A stretch of DNA of 37,714 bases from Deltaproteobacteria bacterium. Lineage in GTDB: Bacteria; Myxococcota_A; Polyangia; Polyangiales; B10-G4. The stretch is taken from assembly GCA_003647065.1 (NCBI GenBank), contig QMMC01000010.1:1-37714 (forward strand). Reading direction: 5' to 3'. The translations under genes were made by a program, and so were the position numbers. Shown in pieces: positions 14,094 to 22,926 of this stretch. Each line of letters starts with the position of its first letter. Position 1 is the first letter of the stretch. The notes under the pieces are model-generated. The model saw nothing but the letters and a program-made list of their open reading frames with translations. It was not told the origin of the DNA and made no database searches.

Positions 14094-15584
14094 TCACGTC
14101 GGCCGGCCCTGGCAACGCGTCTTCACATCCCCGACGAGCTCGTCCGAGAGCGCGCCCTCCCGCTGGAAGTGGCGCATGTGCAGGATCGACTCGCCGCCGA
14201 GCTCCGCGGCGCTCTTGCCGTCGATGAGCTCCGCGTACTCCTTGGGGTGGTAGGACCTGAGCTCGGCGTCGCCCTCTGCGCTTTGTCGGCCTCCGGCCCC
14301 GAGGCGCTTCAGGAGATCGAGCGTCGCGTCGAGGGAGTTCATCTTCATGAAGGGGCAGGTCGCACACCCGCCGGCGACAGTGCAGCCCTCGCCGGCGAGC
14401 ACCCCGGGGACGACGGCGAGCTCGTCGTCTCCCGTCTGGGCGATGGCCTCGCTCGCCACCGGGAAGATGATCTCCACTTCGACGACGGGGCCTCCGGCAG
14501 CGCGCTGGGCCTGGAGCTGGCCCTGCACCTTTCTGACGATGGACGTGATCATTCCCGCCTCGGTGCCGAGCACGAAGGAGAGCCGGGTCGCCTCGGCCTC
14601 GCCGCCGTCGCCGTTCTCTGCCGAGGCGGCGTCGACGCGTTCGCCGATGAAATTCAAGATATTCGAGGTAGACCCAACCACGCCGCGCCCCTCGCGGCTG
14701 GCCTCCATGCCCAGGGCGAACATCTCACCGGGGACTTCGAGGTGGGCCGTCACCATCGCCTCGGGGTAGTCCTCGCGGACTCGACGGGTCACGTCCGCAC
14801 CGAACATGTGGTGCACGATGCAGACCCCTTGCTGAAAGTGGTGCAGCCGGGGCAGGAGTGCACGAATCGTGTCGGGGGTGTGCGACGCATGCACCGCACG
14901 GACGGCCTCTTCGTCCAACTCGGCGAGGCTCCGAAAGAGCTCCTCGAGGTTCTGGCCCATGTAGGTGTCCGGGCCATAGAAGATCTCGACGTCGTCGATC
15001 TGCGTCGCCGCCTGGAGGATCGTCTTGACCACGTTCGACGACGTGCAGGTGATCGTCGGCACCCGGGCGTGGGCCTGGGCCTTCGTGATGAGGCTCGTAT
15101 TGATGTAGACGACGTGCAGCGCGTTCTCCGTCTGCGCCGCCTCGTCGATGTAGGCGGCGTAGGCGTCGCCGGTCGCCGCCTCGGCGAGGGAGCAGCCGAT
15201 GGGGCCCTCGGCGACGCGGTAGACCGTGACGTCGCGGTGCCCCGCCGCATCGAGGATAGCCCTCACGTTTTCGCTCATGAAGTCGACGCCGAGGACGATG
15301 ATGTTCTGGATGCCGGCTGTCGCCATGGCGATCGCCGAATCGGCCATCAGGAGCGAGTCGCTGATGCGGATGTGCGGCCAAGGGCAGGCCGTGAGCACCC
15401 CTTGGAGCTCTGGGTCCATGTAGAAATGGGCGACCACCCCGGCGTTCTTTTCCTCGAGGAGCTGGCCGAGGTCGGCCACGAGGTCCGGGTCGGGGCTCAG
15501 AAACTCCGCCTGGGACCGGGCGAAGGCGCCCTCGGGGACAAATTCGTCTGCGCGAATGAGGAGGCTGGGGAAGGGAGCGGCCAT
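14094..15584 (-). CDS. nadA: Quinolinate synthase (long form)
   Basis: NadA condenses iminoaspartate with dihydroxyacetone phosphate to quinolinate, a step of de novo NAD synthesis, using an oxygen-sensitive [4Fe-4S] cluster. Family blocks are clear: AHFYMDPE (52-59), DSLLMADSA, GVDFMSENVRAI, GCSLAEAA (Cys131), YINTSLITKAQAHARVPTITC (Cys180), GPDTYMGQNLEELF, VPGEMFALGMEASREGRGVVGSTSNIL and GCTVAGGCATCPFMKM. Cluster ligands are likely Cys131, Cys180 (or the equivalent) and one of Cys401, Cys407 or Cys410. At 496 residues it is longer than the 340-350 of E. coli NadA. It resembles plant/cyanobacterial-type versions, with an extra C-terminal stretch. No nadB or nadC lies nearby. A TATAGTCT box precedes ATG at 15584, with no Shine-Dalgarno sequence. 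Confidence 0.92.
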   Translation of the reverse strand: MAAPFPSLLIRADEFVPEGAFARSQAEFLSPDPDLVADLGQLLEEKNAGVVAHFYMDPELQGVLTACPWPHIRISDSLLMADSAIAMATAGIQNIIVLGVDFMSENVRAILDAAGHRDVTVYRVAEGPIGCSLAEAATGDAYAAYIDEAAQTENALHVVYINTSLITKAQAHARVPTITCTSSNVVKTILQAATQIDDVEIFYGPDTYMGQNLEELFRSLAELDEEAVRAVHASHTPDTIRALLPRLHHFQQGVCIVHHMFGADVTRRVREDYPEAMVTAHLEVPGEMFALGMEASREGRGVVGSTSNILNFIGERVDAASAENGDGGEAEATRLSFVLGTEAGMITSIVRKVQGQLQAQRAAGGPVVEVEIIFPVASEAIAQTGDDELAVVPGVLAGEGCTVAGGCATCPFMKMNSLDATLDLLKRLGAGGRQSAEGDAELRSYHPKEYAELIDGKSAAELGGESILHMRHFQREGALSDELVGDVKTRCQGRPT

Positions 15585-15590
15585 GGGGCG

Positions 15591-15598
15591 AGACTATA
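15591..15598 (-). promoter_or_regulatory. -10-like element directly before nadA
   Basis: On the minus strand TATAGTCT ends six bases before the nadA ATG. Either TATAGT (eight bases away) or TAGTCT (six bases away) could act as a -10 box for a very short or leaderless transcript. Confidence 0.45.
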
Positions 15599-15693
15599 GT
15601 GCGGGACTATGAATCGCGCATTCGTGCCAAATGCGGCGACGGCACCGTTCGGCGGTCCTTGACGTGGTGGCCCTTCGGCGACAGATCTGACCT

Positions 15694-16245
15694 GTGACTC
15701 TTCGTCGGGGGACTATAGCCGCGCTCACGGCGCTCGTGCTCTCGGTCGGCCTTGCCCTACCGGTGCTCGTCGTCGCCCAGGGCCTCGCTGTCCAGAGGGT
15801 CGCCATCGAGCGCCTCTACCCGCGGGTCCGCTGGATCAATACGCCGACCGTCGCCCGGTGGCTCGACGGGCCCGAGGCCAGCCGGCCGGTGCTGCTCGAT
15901 GCTCGGGAGGCTGACGAGTTCGCGGTCAGCCATCTGGCCAGGGCTCGGCGCATCGACCCCGACACCACGTCCTTTGATGACCTGGATCTCGGGCCCGGCG
16001 CGCGCATCGTCGTCTACTGCTCCATCGGCTGGCGCAGCGGCGCGATTGCAGACCGTCTGCGGGAGGCCGGATACTCCGACGTCTACAATCTCGAAGGCGG
16101 CATCTTCAAGTGGGCCAACGAAGACCGGGAGCTCCGCCGCGCGGGGCCTCGGGGGCGCGCTTCCGAGGACGCCGACAAGGTGCACCCCTACGACGCGGTC
16201 TGGGGCCGAATGCTTGATCCAGATCGCCGCGCTCCTCTGCCCTGA
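15694..16245 (+). CDS. Membrane-anchored rhodanese-like sulfurtransferase
   Basis: This 183-residue protein has an N-terminal hydrophobic helix (AALTALVLSVGLALPVLVVA) acting as an anchor or signal. It also has a single rhodanese domain: NTPTVARWLDG, LLDAREADEFAVSHLARA (the conserved Asp/Glu pair) and the active loop VVYCSIGWRSGAIADRLREAGY, with the catalytic cysteine in CSIGWRS. LEGGIFKWANE closes the domain. The enzyme would move a sulfane sulfur from a donor such as thiosulfate or a persulfide to an acceptor, outside the cytoplasm if the helix is a signal. It starts with GTG at 15694 and is followed by the DUF2236 gene 16 bases downstream. Confidence 0.85.
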   Translation: MTLRRGTIAALTALVLSVGLALPVLVVAQGLAVQRVAIERLYPRVRWINTPTVARWLDGPEASRPVLLDAREADEFAVSHLARARRIDPDTTSFDDLDLGPGARIVVYCSIGWRSGAIADRLREAGYSDVYNLEGGIFKWANEDRELRRAGPRGRASEDADKVHPYDAVWGRMLDPDRRAPLP

Positions 16246-16249
16246 CTGG

Positions 16250-16255
16250 TACCTT
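16250..16255 (+). promoter_or_regulatory. -10-like hexamer six bases before a start codon
   Basis: TACCTT ends six bases before the ATG of the DUF2236 gene, and no Shine-Dalgarno sequence is visible. Confidence 0.35.
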
Positions 16256-16261
16256 CCCGGC

Positions 16262-17521
16262 ATGCCGCAGCAGACTCCGGCGCCGCAGCGCCCCCTCGAG
16301 TTTCGCTACTGGGAGCGCATCGACGAGCCCTGGGTGCGGCGCCTGCGCGCGGTCCTCCGGCGCACGACGGGTTTCGACCCGGCACCGCCCGAGGAGGTCG
16401 TTCGAACATTTGCCTCGATGTACTACGACGCCGACCCTCTCGCCGAGGCCTTCGTCGACGAGGTCTACCTCGGTCGAAGCCCCGACGAGGGAAGGGCGCT
16501 CCTCGACCAGGCGATCACCTCTGGCGTCGATTCCATCGAAGACCCGCCCGCCTCTCTGGTGGAGCTCTTCGCCGACATCGAAGAAGACCCGGACTGGGTC
16601 GACCACCGCCTCGTCGACCTCGGGGCGCGGGTCTTCCGGCGTTACGGCACGTCGGTGTTTCGCTTCGCCGGCACCATCACCCTCGCAGCCTACGCCGAGA
16701 ACTCCGTCGCCAAGCCGCTGATCCTCTCGGGGGCCTACACCGGCGCGAGTACCCGGAACCGCTTCGCCGAGACCGCCGCGTTTTGGATCGACGTCTCCGA
16801 GCCCGGCGGCATGTCGCCCGGGGAGCCGGGGCGGGCGGCGGCCCTTCGCGTCCGCATCATGCACGTCTTCGTCCGGCGGAGGCTCCTCGCCCACCCGGAG
16901 TGGGACCTCGAGGCCTGGGGCGTGCCCATAAGCCAAGCCGATGCGCTCCTGACCCTGATGGGCGGCAGCGCAGCGCCGGGCCTCGCCATGCAGGCGATGG
17001 GCTACCGCCCCACCGGCGAGGAGATCCGCGCCATGATGCACTTCTGGCGCTACATCGGCCATATCATGGGGGTGCGTCCGCGGTGGTATCCGAAGGACCT
17101 CCGGGAGGCGATTCAGCTGGCCTTCATGACGCAGCTCAAGGGCGCCCGGGGCGCCGGAGAGGACGGGCGCCGGCTCTGCCAGGCTTACGTGACGGCCTTC
17201 GCACCACAGCCGGATCCGACGGGGTCCCTACTCGGGCGCTTGACCGCGGCCTGGGAGAATGGCGTGCACCTCGGCTACGCCCGCTTCTTTCTCCCGGGGC
17301 CCATGTACCGGGATTTTGGCCTGCCCTCGGTCGGTCTCTTCGCCCTCCATCCCCTCGTCCAGGCGCCGTTCCGTTTTGCCGCGGAGACGCTTCGGCGAAA
17401 CGTCCCGGCCCTCGACGACATCGCTGACCGTCGGGCCCGGGCGTCGCGGCGTCGCTGGGTCGATCGTCAGCTGGGCACCAAAGCTGCCGCCTTCGACGCG
17501 CCTCGGAAGTTCACCCGCTGA
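16262..17521 (+). CDS. MpaB/Lcp-like oxygenase (DUF2236)
   Basis: This 419-residue protein belongs to the DUF2236 family, which includes mycophenolic acid enzyme MpaB and the heme-dependent latex-clearing protein Lcp. The family core is present: DHRLVDLGARVFRRYGTSVFRFAGTITLAAYAE (GG/AY-rich first half), RNRFAETAAFWIDVSEPGGM and RVRIMHVFVRRRL. In Lcp the histidine of this arginine/histidine block coordinates heme. WGVPISQADALLTLMG and LLTLMGGSAAPG, then FWRYIGHIMGV, follow. It is probably a heme oxygenase acting on a hydrophobic substrate, though the substrate is unknown. No signal peptide is seen, so it is likely cytoplasmic. It follows the rhodanese gene with a 16-base gap. A TACCTT box is placed for leaderless initiation. 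Confidence 0.85.
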   Translation: MPQQTPAPQRPLEFRYWERIDEPWVRRLRAVLRRTTGFDPAPPEEVVRTFASMYYDADPLAEAFVDEVYLGRSPDEGRALLDQAITSGVDSIEDPPASLVELFADIEEDPDWVDHRLVDLGARVFRRYGTSVFRFAGTITLAAYAENSVAKPLILSGAYTGASTRNRFAETAAFWIDVSEPGGMSPGEPGRAAALRVRIMHVFVRRRLLAHPEWDLEAWGVPISQADALLTLMGGSAAPGLAMQAMGYRPTGEEIRAMMHFWRYIGHIMGVRPRWYPKDLREAIQLAFMTQLKGARGAGEDGRRLCQAYVTAFAPQPDPTGSLLGRLTAAWENGVHLGYARFFLPGPMYRDFGLPSVGLFALHPLVQAPFRFAAETLRRNVPALDDIADRRARASRRRWVDRQLGTKAAAFDAPRKFTR

Positions 17522-17530
17522 GCTGCGAGC

Positions 17531-18193
17531 TCAGTCGTCGACGACGTGCACCGCGCCCTCCCGGGCGAGGACTGCTTCGAGGCGTTCGAGGCGCTCGGCG
17601 CGTTCGCGGGCGGGCGCTCTGGCGAAGCTTTCGGTGCTGCACAGGTCGGCCGTCTCCCGGGCTCCGGCCAGGCTGAGGCGCGCCTCGGTGAGACCGAAGG
17701 TGAGGGCTCCAAGGAGGCCGAAGATGGGCAAAGCGAACATCACCACCCGGCCCGCGAGGGGTGCGCCGATGCGGCGCGCGAGCATCGGCATCGCGAAGAG
17801 GAGGAGTAGGGCGAGGGCGGCTATGCCGAGGGCCGGGCGGTGGTTGGCCCACATGCGGGCGATGGTGTCCTGGCCGGCCTCCTCGTCCGCGGCGGTGCAG
17901 CCGTCCGAGGCGGCGAGGCGCTCATGTTGCGCTGCCATGCTCTCGTTGATGGCGTTGCCCAGATCGGTGTTGAGGGAGACGTTGGACAGGTCCATCGGCT
18001 CGGCGCTCGCGCGCTGTTCCGGTGGGACCATGTCGAGGTTTCCGGTGAAGGCCCACCGGCCCTCCGCCGTGCGATAGCGGTAGGTCGTGCCGGTCGTACC
18101 GGCCGACTCGTCCGTTTCGAAGAGCTCGGTCACGTCGCCGCTTTCGAGGCAGCCGGCGAGGGCGATCACGACCATCAACACGATCCGCAGCAT
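17531..18193 (-). CDS. DUF4124-like lipoprotein with two membrane helices
   Basis: This 220-residue protein begins MLRIVLMVVIALAGC, a signal with lipobox LAGC. A DUF4124-type segment follows (TTYRYRTAEGRWAFTGNLDMVP, then an AEPMDLS strand), a short beta module often found in periplasmic proteins. Two hydrophobic helices occur in the middle and late part (LGIAALALLLLFAMPML and VVMFALPIFGLLGALTFG). The last 40 residues (APARERAERLERLEAVLAREGA) form a charged, possibly coiled helix. ATG at 18193 with GGGGAAG upstream is preferred over a GTG at 18211. Function is unknown. It is downstream of, and probably transcribed with, the lytic transglycosylase, with a 37-base gap. Confidence 0.8.
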   Translation of the reverse strand: MLRIVLMVVIALAGCLESGDVTELFETDESAGTTGTTYRYRTAEGRWAFTGNLDMVPPEQRASAEPMDLSNVSLNTDLGNAINESMAAQHERLAASDGCTAADEEAGQDTIARMWANHRPALGIAALALLLLFAMPMLARRIGAPLAGRVVMFALPIFGLLGALTFGLTEARLSLAGARETADLCSTESFARAPARERAERLERLEAVLAREGAVHVVDD

Positions 18194-18230
18194 GCTTCCC
18201 CGAGTTTGCACGTTCCCCGAGGGCGGAGGG

Positions 18231-20735
18231 TCAGAAAGCGACGACGTCGCGACCCGGGTTCGGGAGCTCGAGGCTCAGGCGCTGCATCGGCAGGTTTTCC
18301 TGGCCCCGGTAGGCGGCGTAGTGGGTCAGGACCCGGCGCACGTAGCGGTGGGTCTCGGTGAAGGGAATGCGCTCGAGGAAGGCGTCGAGGGGCATGTCTT
18401 CGTAGTGCCCGCGCATCCAACGGCGCACGTTGTGGGGGCCTCCGTTGTAGCTCGCGATGGCCAGAGGCAGGCGCCCATCGAAGCGCTCGATGAGGGAGCT
18501 GAGGTACCAGGCGGCGAAGTCGAGGTTGGTCTCGGGGTTCAGGAGGTCGTCGGTGGTGAAGTCTCGGCGGCCGACCGCGTCGGCGATCAAGCGCCCGGTC
18601 CGCGGCATGATCTGCATCAGACCGACCGCCCCGGCGAAGGAGACGATGCGGCGCTGGTAGACGCTCTCGACCCGCATCACGGCGAGGAGGAGGTTCGGGT
18701 CGAGGCCGTGGCGGCCAGCGACCTCTTCGACGAGGGCCTCGTAGGCCCGGGGCCTCGCCACGACTCGGCTCCAGCCGCCGAAGCCGACGGCGGTGCCTTC
18801 GTCGCCGAGGGCCGACGAGATGTCCGCCAGGACCCGGGCCGAACTGCGGTGCATCTGCTTGCGGGCGCGCTTGGTGGTCCAGTCGACGAATACCCTCGGG
18901 CGCTCGACGCCCCGGAACACGGCCTCGAGGCCGGTCCGCCGCAGCGTCCGGCCGCGGGCCGCGCGCCAGGCGAGGAAGACCTCGTGGAGCTCGTCCGCCG
19001 CGGCCTCGGAGTCACCGAGGCGCAGGAGCTCGTGGGCGCGTCCCAGCCACGGGTAGGCATCTCCGTGATCTTCGACGATCGGGGCGAGGGCTTCGGCGAG
19101 GGCGTCGAGGTCCGGGGGCGCCGAGGGCGGGAGGGCGCCCGAGTCATCGCGGCGGCCCTCGGGCGGGGGTCCTTCGCGGCGCGTCGGGTCGGGCAGCGCC
19201 GAGAGCGCCGCCAGCACCATCGGTTCGTCATTTTCGGCATCGGCCGAGCCTGAGGCGACCTGGGCCGTCACGTCGTTTGGCCCGCAGCGGCAGAGCATGG
19301 CTTCCCGCACCGCCCACAGGCGTTGCTCCGAGAGCATCGCGTACCAGCGGGTTTCGCTGCGATCGAGCTGGGCCACGCGGAGGAGCTCGACCTCGGCGTC
19401 GACGTAGCGGCCGGCGCGTTCGAGGGCCCGAGCGTAGTGATAGCGGCCGTTCACCCGGAATCGGGGGTGGTCCTTGATGCGCGCCAACAGATCGACGAGG
19501 TGGGCGTCGTCGGCGATGCCCGAGGCGAGGATCGCGGCGTCGAAGGCGGTCTGAGGATGCAGATTCGAGCGTGCGGCGAGGGCCTCGACGGCGCCGTTGG
19601 CCTCTTCGCGGAGCCCGGCGCGGGCAGCGATTTCGATCATGTTGCGCAGGCGCAGGGTCGGGACCCGGCCCCAGCTCCACCGGCCCTTGAGGCGGGCGAT
19701 GTTCCGCCGTGCCGACTCTTGTTCGCGGCTCGTCGCTGCCCGGGCCATGTCCGCAGCGCGGCCGGCGGTTTGCTCCCGTCGTTCAACGTCGCTGATCGGT
19801 GCGCCGTTGGCGATCGCCGAATATCGACGGGCCTCTTCCCAGTTGCCCTCGACCCGGGCGATGCGCGCGGCGGCGTAGGCGAGACGGCCTCTGAGCTCCA
19901 CCGGCAGGGTCTCCCCCTCGAGCCGCGCCACCTCGGTCCGGGCCATGGGCATGGGGCCCTGGCGCACCAGGCGCTCGGCTCGGTCGACCTGTTGGAGGAG
20001 GGTCAGGCCTCGGACTCGGGTGCCGTCTGCTGCGATGGCCTCCATGCGGGCCCGCGACTCTTCGGCAAACAAGCTCCCCGGGTGCATGAGGTCGATGTCG
20101 CGGTAGATGCGCACCGCCTCATTGACGTCGCCGGACTCTTCTTTCGATACGGCGAGGGCGAAGCGCAGCTCGATGACCGGGGGCAGGCTGGCGTAGCGAC
20201 GCATCAGCGCCTGGAGCTCCCGCCCCGCGTCCCGGTGGCCGAGGGCGATGAAGGCTCTCACCCGGCCCACCCGGGCGCGGGTCGCCACGGTGCTGTCGAT
20301 GCTCGTTCGCGCTCGCTCGAAGGCGACCCGGGCCTCTCTCGGGTCACCGGCCGCGAGGTGGATTTCCCCCTCGAAGAGGGCCAGCCGGTCCTCGAGGTTC
20401 GGGAAGGCCTCTTGGACCACCCGGAGCGAAAGCAGGGCCTCTCCATGTCGGCCGGCCGAGAGGAGTTCCCGGGTCCGGACCAGGGCGCGTCGGGCCTCGG
20501 CGTCCTCGATCCCCCCGCCGAGCTCGGCGGCGACGGCGACCGGGGCCATGTCGATCGCGCACATGGGGAGAGCCGCCGCGACGGCGATGGGGGGGGGCTC
20601 GCCGACGGTCTCGTCGACGTCGCAGAGGGGGCCGTCCCAGGCCGCAGCGGTCGCGCTCGTCAGCAGCGCAGCCAAGGCGCCTAAGGCGACCGAGAGAGCT
20701 GATATTCGTGCGGTGGACTTAGCCACAGACTTCAT
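18231..20735 (-). CDS. Soluble lytic murein transglycosylase (Slt70-like)
   Basis: This 834-residue periplasmic protein has a signal peptide (ISALSVALGALAALLTSATAAA). A long alpha-solenoid region with TPR-like pairs (SAGRHGEALLSLRVVQEAFPN, AFIALGHRDAGRELQALMRRY) spans roughly residues 50-620, and a C-terminal SLT goose-lysozyme-like domain follows. The SLT domain shows RVESVYQRRIVSFAGAVGLMQIMPRTG with the catalytic glutamate in ESVYQ. NLDFAAWYLSSL, LPLAIASYNGGPHNVRRW and FTETHRYVRRVL are also present. It cleaves peptidoglycan glycan strands to 1,6-anhydro-muropeptides. An insertion rich in Pro, Gly and Asp (DPTRREGPPPEGRRDDSG) separates solenoid and linker. Starts at 20735 and 20756 are both in frame, and neither has a clear ribosome site. 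Confidence 0.9.
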   Translation of the reverse strand: MKSVAKSTARISALSVALGALAALLTSATAAAWDGPLCDVDETVGEPPPIAVAAALPMCAIDMAPVAVAAELGGGIEDAEARRALVRTRELLSAGRHGEALLSLRVVQEAFPNLEDRLALFEGEIHLAAGDPREARVAFERARTSIDSTVATRARVGRVRAFIALGHRDAGRELQALMRRYASLPPVIELRFALAVSKEESGDVNEAVRIYRDIDLMHPGSLFAEESRARMEAIAADGTRVRGLTLLQQVDRAERLVRQGPMPMARTEVARLEGETLPVELRGRLAYAAARIARVEGNWEEARRYSAIANGAPISDVERREQTAGRAADMARAATSREQESARRNIARLKGRWSWGRVPTLRLRNMIEIAARAGLREEANGAVEALAARSNLHPQTAFDAAILASGIADDAHLVDLLARIKDHPRFRVNGRYHYARALERAGRYVDAEVELLRVAQLDRSETRWYAMLSEQRLWAVREAMLCRCGPNDVTAQVASGSADAENDEPMVLAALSALPDPTRREGPPPEGRRDDSGALPPSAPPDLDALAEALAPIVEDHGDAYPWLGRAHELLRLGDSEAAADELHEVFLAWRAARGRTLRRTGLEAVFRGVERPRVFVDWTTKRARKQMHRSSARVLADISSALGDEGTAVGFGGWSRVVARPRAYEALVEEVAGRHGLDPNLLLAVMRVESVYQRRIVSFAGAVGLMQIMPRTGRLIADAVGRRDFTTDDLLNPETNLDFAAWYLSSLIERFDGRLPLAIASYNGGPHNVRRWMRGHYEDMPLDAFLERIPFTETHRYVRRVLTHYAAYRGQENLPMQRLSLELPNPGRDVVAF

Positions 20736-20903
20736 TGTTGGGGATCTGACAGACATGCGCAAAATTCGTGCACTACGGTGCAACTCCTCATGAATGCGCA
20801 TTCGGACGGTGGATCGCCACCATCCGTTCACCCCAAAGACCCAAAAAGGGTCATTTCCTCTTTTGTTCTTGCCCGTGTCGGTAGAACGACGGGGCCCCCG
20901 GCG

Positions 20904-21098
20904 TCATTCCGGCGTAGCCCTAGATGGGGACGTTTCGGTTTCGGCCGCGGCTGGTTCGGCGGCCGCCTCATCCTCTGCGTCGTCGGAGAGCGCCGGGATC
21001 AGCACGGTCACGATGCCTATCGCGACGAAGGTGACGAAGGCCAACGCGAGGAGAGCGTTCGGCAGAAGTCGCGGGGCCGGCGCGGTGTTCTCGGTCAT
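20904..21098 (-). CDS. Small single-helix membrane protein
   Basis: This 64-residue protein has one hydrophobic helix (LLPNALLALAFVTFVAIGIVTVLI) followed by an acidic, Ala/Glu-rich tail (DDAEDEAAAEPAAAETETS). It lies 25 bases after the proS stop on the same strand. The composition is like a real small membrane protein, but no family is recognised and the gene could be spurious. A short ATG-GCT-CGA-AAA-TGA frame precedes its ATG. Confidence 0.55.
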   Translation of the reverse strand: MTENTAPAPRLLPNALLALAFVTFVAIGIVTVLIPALSDDAEDEAAAEPAAAETETSPSRATPE

Positions 21099-21123
21099 TT
21101 TCGAGCCATCTTGCGGCGGACTC

Positions 21124-22854
21124 TCAGCTCACGTCGAGGAGCCGCCCACCGCGCTTCACGACGAGGGCCGTCAGGTGATCGATGAGCGTATCGAAGGACA
21201 CCGCCTCGGCGTCCTTGTGGTTCCGCTCCTTTACCTCGGCTTCACCCGACGCGAGGCCGCGCTTGCCGATGGTGACGCGGATGGGCATGCCGAGGAGGTC
21301 GGCGTCCTTGAACTTCACCCCGGGGCGTTCCTTGCGATCGTCGATGAGGGCGTCGACCCCGGCGGCCCGGAGGGCCTGGTAGACCTCTTCACTCTTGGCG
21401 GCCACTTCACCGTCGTTGCCGAGGGGGGCGATGTGGACTTGGTAGGGGGCGATGGCCATGGGCCAGAGGATGCCGTCGTCGTCGTTGTACTGCTCGACGG
21501 CGGCTGCGATGAGCCGGGTGACGCCGATGCCGTAGCAGCCCATGACCACCGGCAGGCTCTTGCCCCCGTCGTTCACGAACGTCGCGCCCATTTTGGCGCT
21601 GTAGTGGGTTCCGAGGATGAAGATGTGACCGCCTTCGATGCCGCGGTAGAGCCTCAGGTGATCGTTGCACTTCGGGCACCCGTCGCCCTCGGTGACCAGA
21701 TGCAGGTCGTGCACGTCGCCGGTGAAGTCCCGCCCGTGGTTCACGTTGCGATAATGTTGGTCCGTCTCGTTGGCGCCGACGACGGCGTCGAGGACGTGAG
21801 TGACTGCGCGGTCGACGATGAGCCTTCCGTCGAAGTCGACGGGGCCGGCGAAGCCCACCGAGGCGCCGGTCACCTTTTTCACTTCTTTGTCGGACGCGAG
21901 GCGCACCTCTTCGACGTCGAGGACCCGCGCGAGCTTGACCTCGTTGACCTCGTGGTCGCCCCGGACCACGGCCATCACCGGCTTGCCGTCGACGATGTAG
22001 ATCATCGACTTGAGAGTGGACTCGGGGCGCAGGCCTCCGCCGAGGAAGCTGATGACCTCGCCGATCGAATGCACGCCCGGCGTGTGCACCTTCTCGCGGG
22101 CGCCCATCTTGCCGTTGGTCTGTTTGGTCTCCTTGAAGTGGGCTTCGGCGACCTCGACGTTGGCTGCGTAGTCGCATGAGCCGCAGGCGACGATCGCGTC
22201 TTCACCATTTTGGGCCAGGACCTGGAACTCGGCGCTGGTCGAGCCCCCCATCGCACCGGAGTCGGCTTCGACGATGCGGTAGTCGAGGCCGAGGCGGCTG
22301 AAAATGCGCTTATACGCCTCCCGCATGATGCCGTAGCTCTCGGTGGCCGCCGCCTCGTCGACGTCGAAGGTGTAGGCGTCCTTCATCAGGAACTCCCGGC
22401 ACCGGAGCAGCCCGGCCCGGGGCCGCGGCTCGTCCCGGTACTTCATCTGAACCTGATAGAGGTTCAGAGGGAGCTGGCGATAGCTGCGCACCTCGCGCCG
22501 GACGAGGTCGGTGATGAGCTCCTCGTGGGTGGGGCCGAGGTGGTATTCGCCCCCTTTGCGGTCTTTCAGGCGGAAGAGCGCGGGGCCGAAGCTGTCCCAG
22601 CGCCCGCTTTCCTTGAAGTATTCGGCGGGCACGATCGCTGGCATCAGGAACTCCTGAGCCCCGGCCCGGTCCATCTCGTCACGGATGATCGTCGAGATCC
22701 GCGTGAGCACGCGCATGCCGAGGGGCAGGAGCTCATAGATCCCCGCACCCACCATCCGCGCATAGCCCGCTCGGAGGAGCAGGCTGTGGGAGGGCGTCGT
22801 GGCGTCCTTGGGCGCCTCTTTCTGGGTCGGGATGAAGGCCTTCGAATACCGCAT
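21124..22854 (-). CDS. proS: Prolyl-tRNA synthetase, bacterial type with editing domain
   Basis: This 576-residue class II aminoacyl-tRNA synthetase charges tRNA-Pro. Motif 1 is near GMRVLTRISTIIRDEMDRAGAQEFLMP, with ESGRWDSFGPALFRL. Motif 2 is the QVQMKYRDEPRPRAGLLRCREFLMKDAYTF block. Between motifs 2 and 3 lies the inserted editing (YbaK-like) domain, about residues 225-380, which hydrolyses Ala-tRNA-Pro. Motif 3 appears in VVMGCYGIGVTRLIAAAVEQ. The C-terminal anticodon-binding domain follows (APYQVHIAPLGND, VDALIDDRKERPGVKFKDADLLGMPIRVTIGKRGL). Length and domain order are normal. A TAGAGA lies seven bases before ATG at 22854, with no obvious Shine-Dalgarno sequence. Confidence 0.95.
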   Translation of the reverse strand: MRYSKAFIPTQKEAPKDATTPSHSLLLRAGYARMVGAGIYELLPLGMRVLTRISTIIRDEMDRAGAQEFLMPAIVPAEYFKESGRWDSFGPALFRLKDRKGGEYHLGPTHEELITDLVRREVRSYRQLPLNLYQVQMKYRDEPRPRAGLLRCREFLMKDAYTFDVDEAAATESYGIMREAYKRIFSRLGLDYRIVEADSGAMGGSTSAEFQVLAQNGEDAIVACGSCDYAANVEVAEAHFKETKQTNGKMGAREKVHTPGVHSIGEVISFLGGGLRPESTLKSMIYIVDGKPVMAVVRGDHEVNEVKLARVLDVEEVRLASDKEVKKVTGASVGFAGPVDFDGRLIVDRAVTHVLDAVVGANETDQHYRNVNHGRDFTGDVHDLHLVTEGDGCPKCNDHLRLYRGIEGGHIFILGTHYSAKMGATFVNDGGKSLPVVMGCYGIGVTRLIAAAVEQYNDDDGILWPMAIAPYQVHIAPLGNDGEVAAKSEEVYQALRAAGVDALIDDRKERPGVKFKDADLLGMPIRVTIGKRGLASGEAEVKERNHKDAEAVSFDTLIDHLTALVVKRGGRLLDVS

Positions 22855-22914
22855 GATCCGGTCTCTAGCAGGGAATCACGCGGCGGGAAACACCCGGGGC
22901 GCTCCGCCCTTTGA

Positions 22915-22920
22915 TAGGCT
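22915..22920 (+). promoter_or_regulatory. -10-like hexamer six bases before a start codon
   Basis: TAGGCT ends six bases before the ATG of the metallophosphoesterase gene at 22927, and no Shine-Dalgarno sequence is visible. Confidence 0.4.
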
Positions 22921-22926
22921 GCCACC

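Noticed and set aside
18231-20735. Plus-strand frames opposite the lytic transglycosylase
   Set aside because: They are shadows. Only the minus strand has a signal peptide, TPR-like region and SLT motifs.
20760-20785. Near-palindrome GTGCACTACGGTGCAAC upstream of the transglycosylase
   Set aside because: It is short and imperfect, with no match to a known operator.
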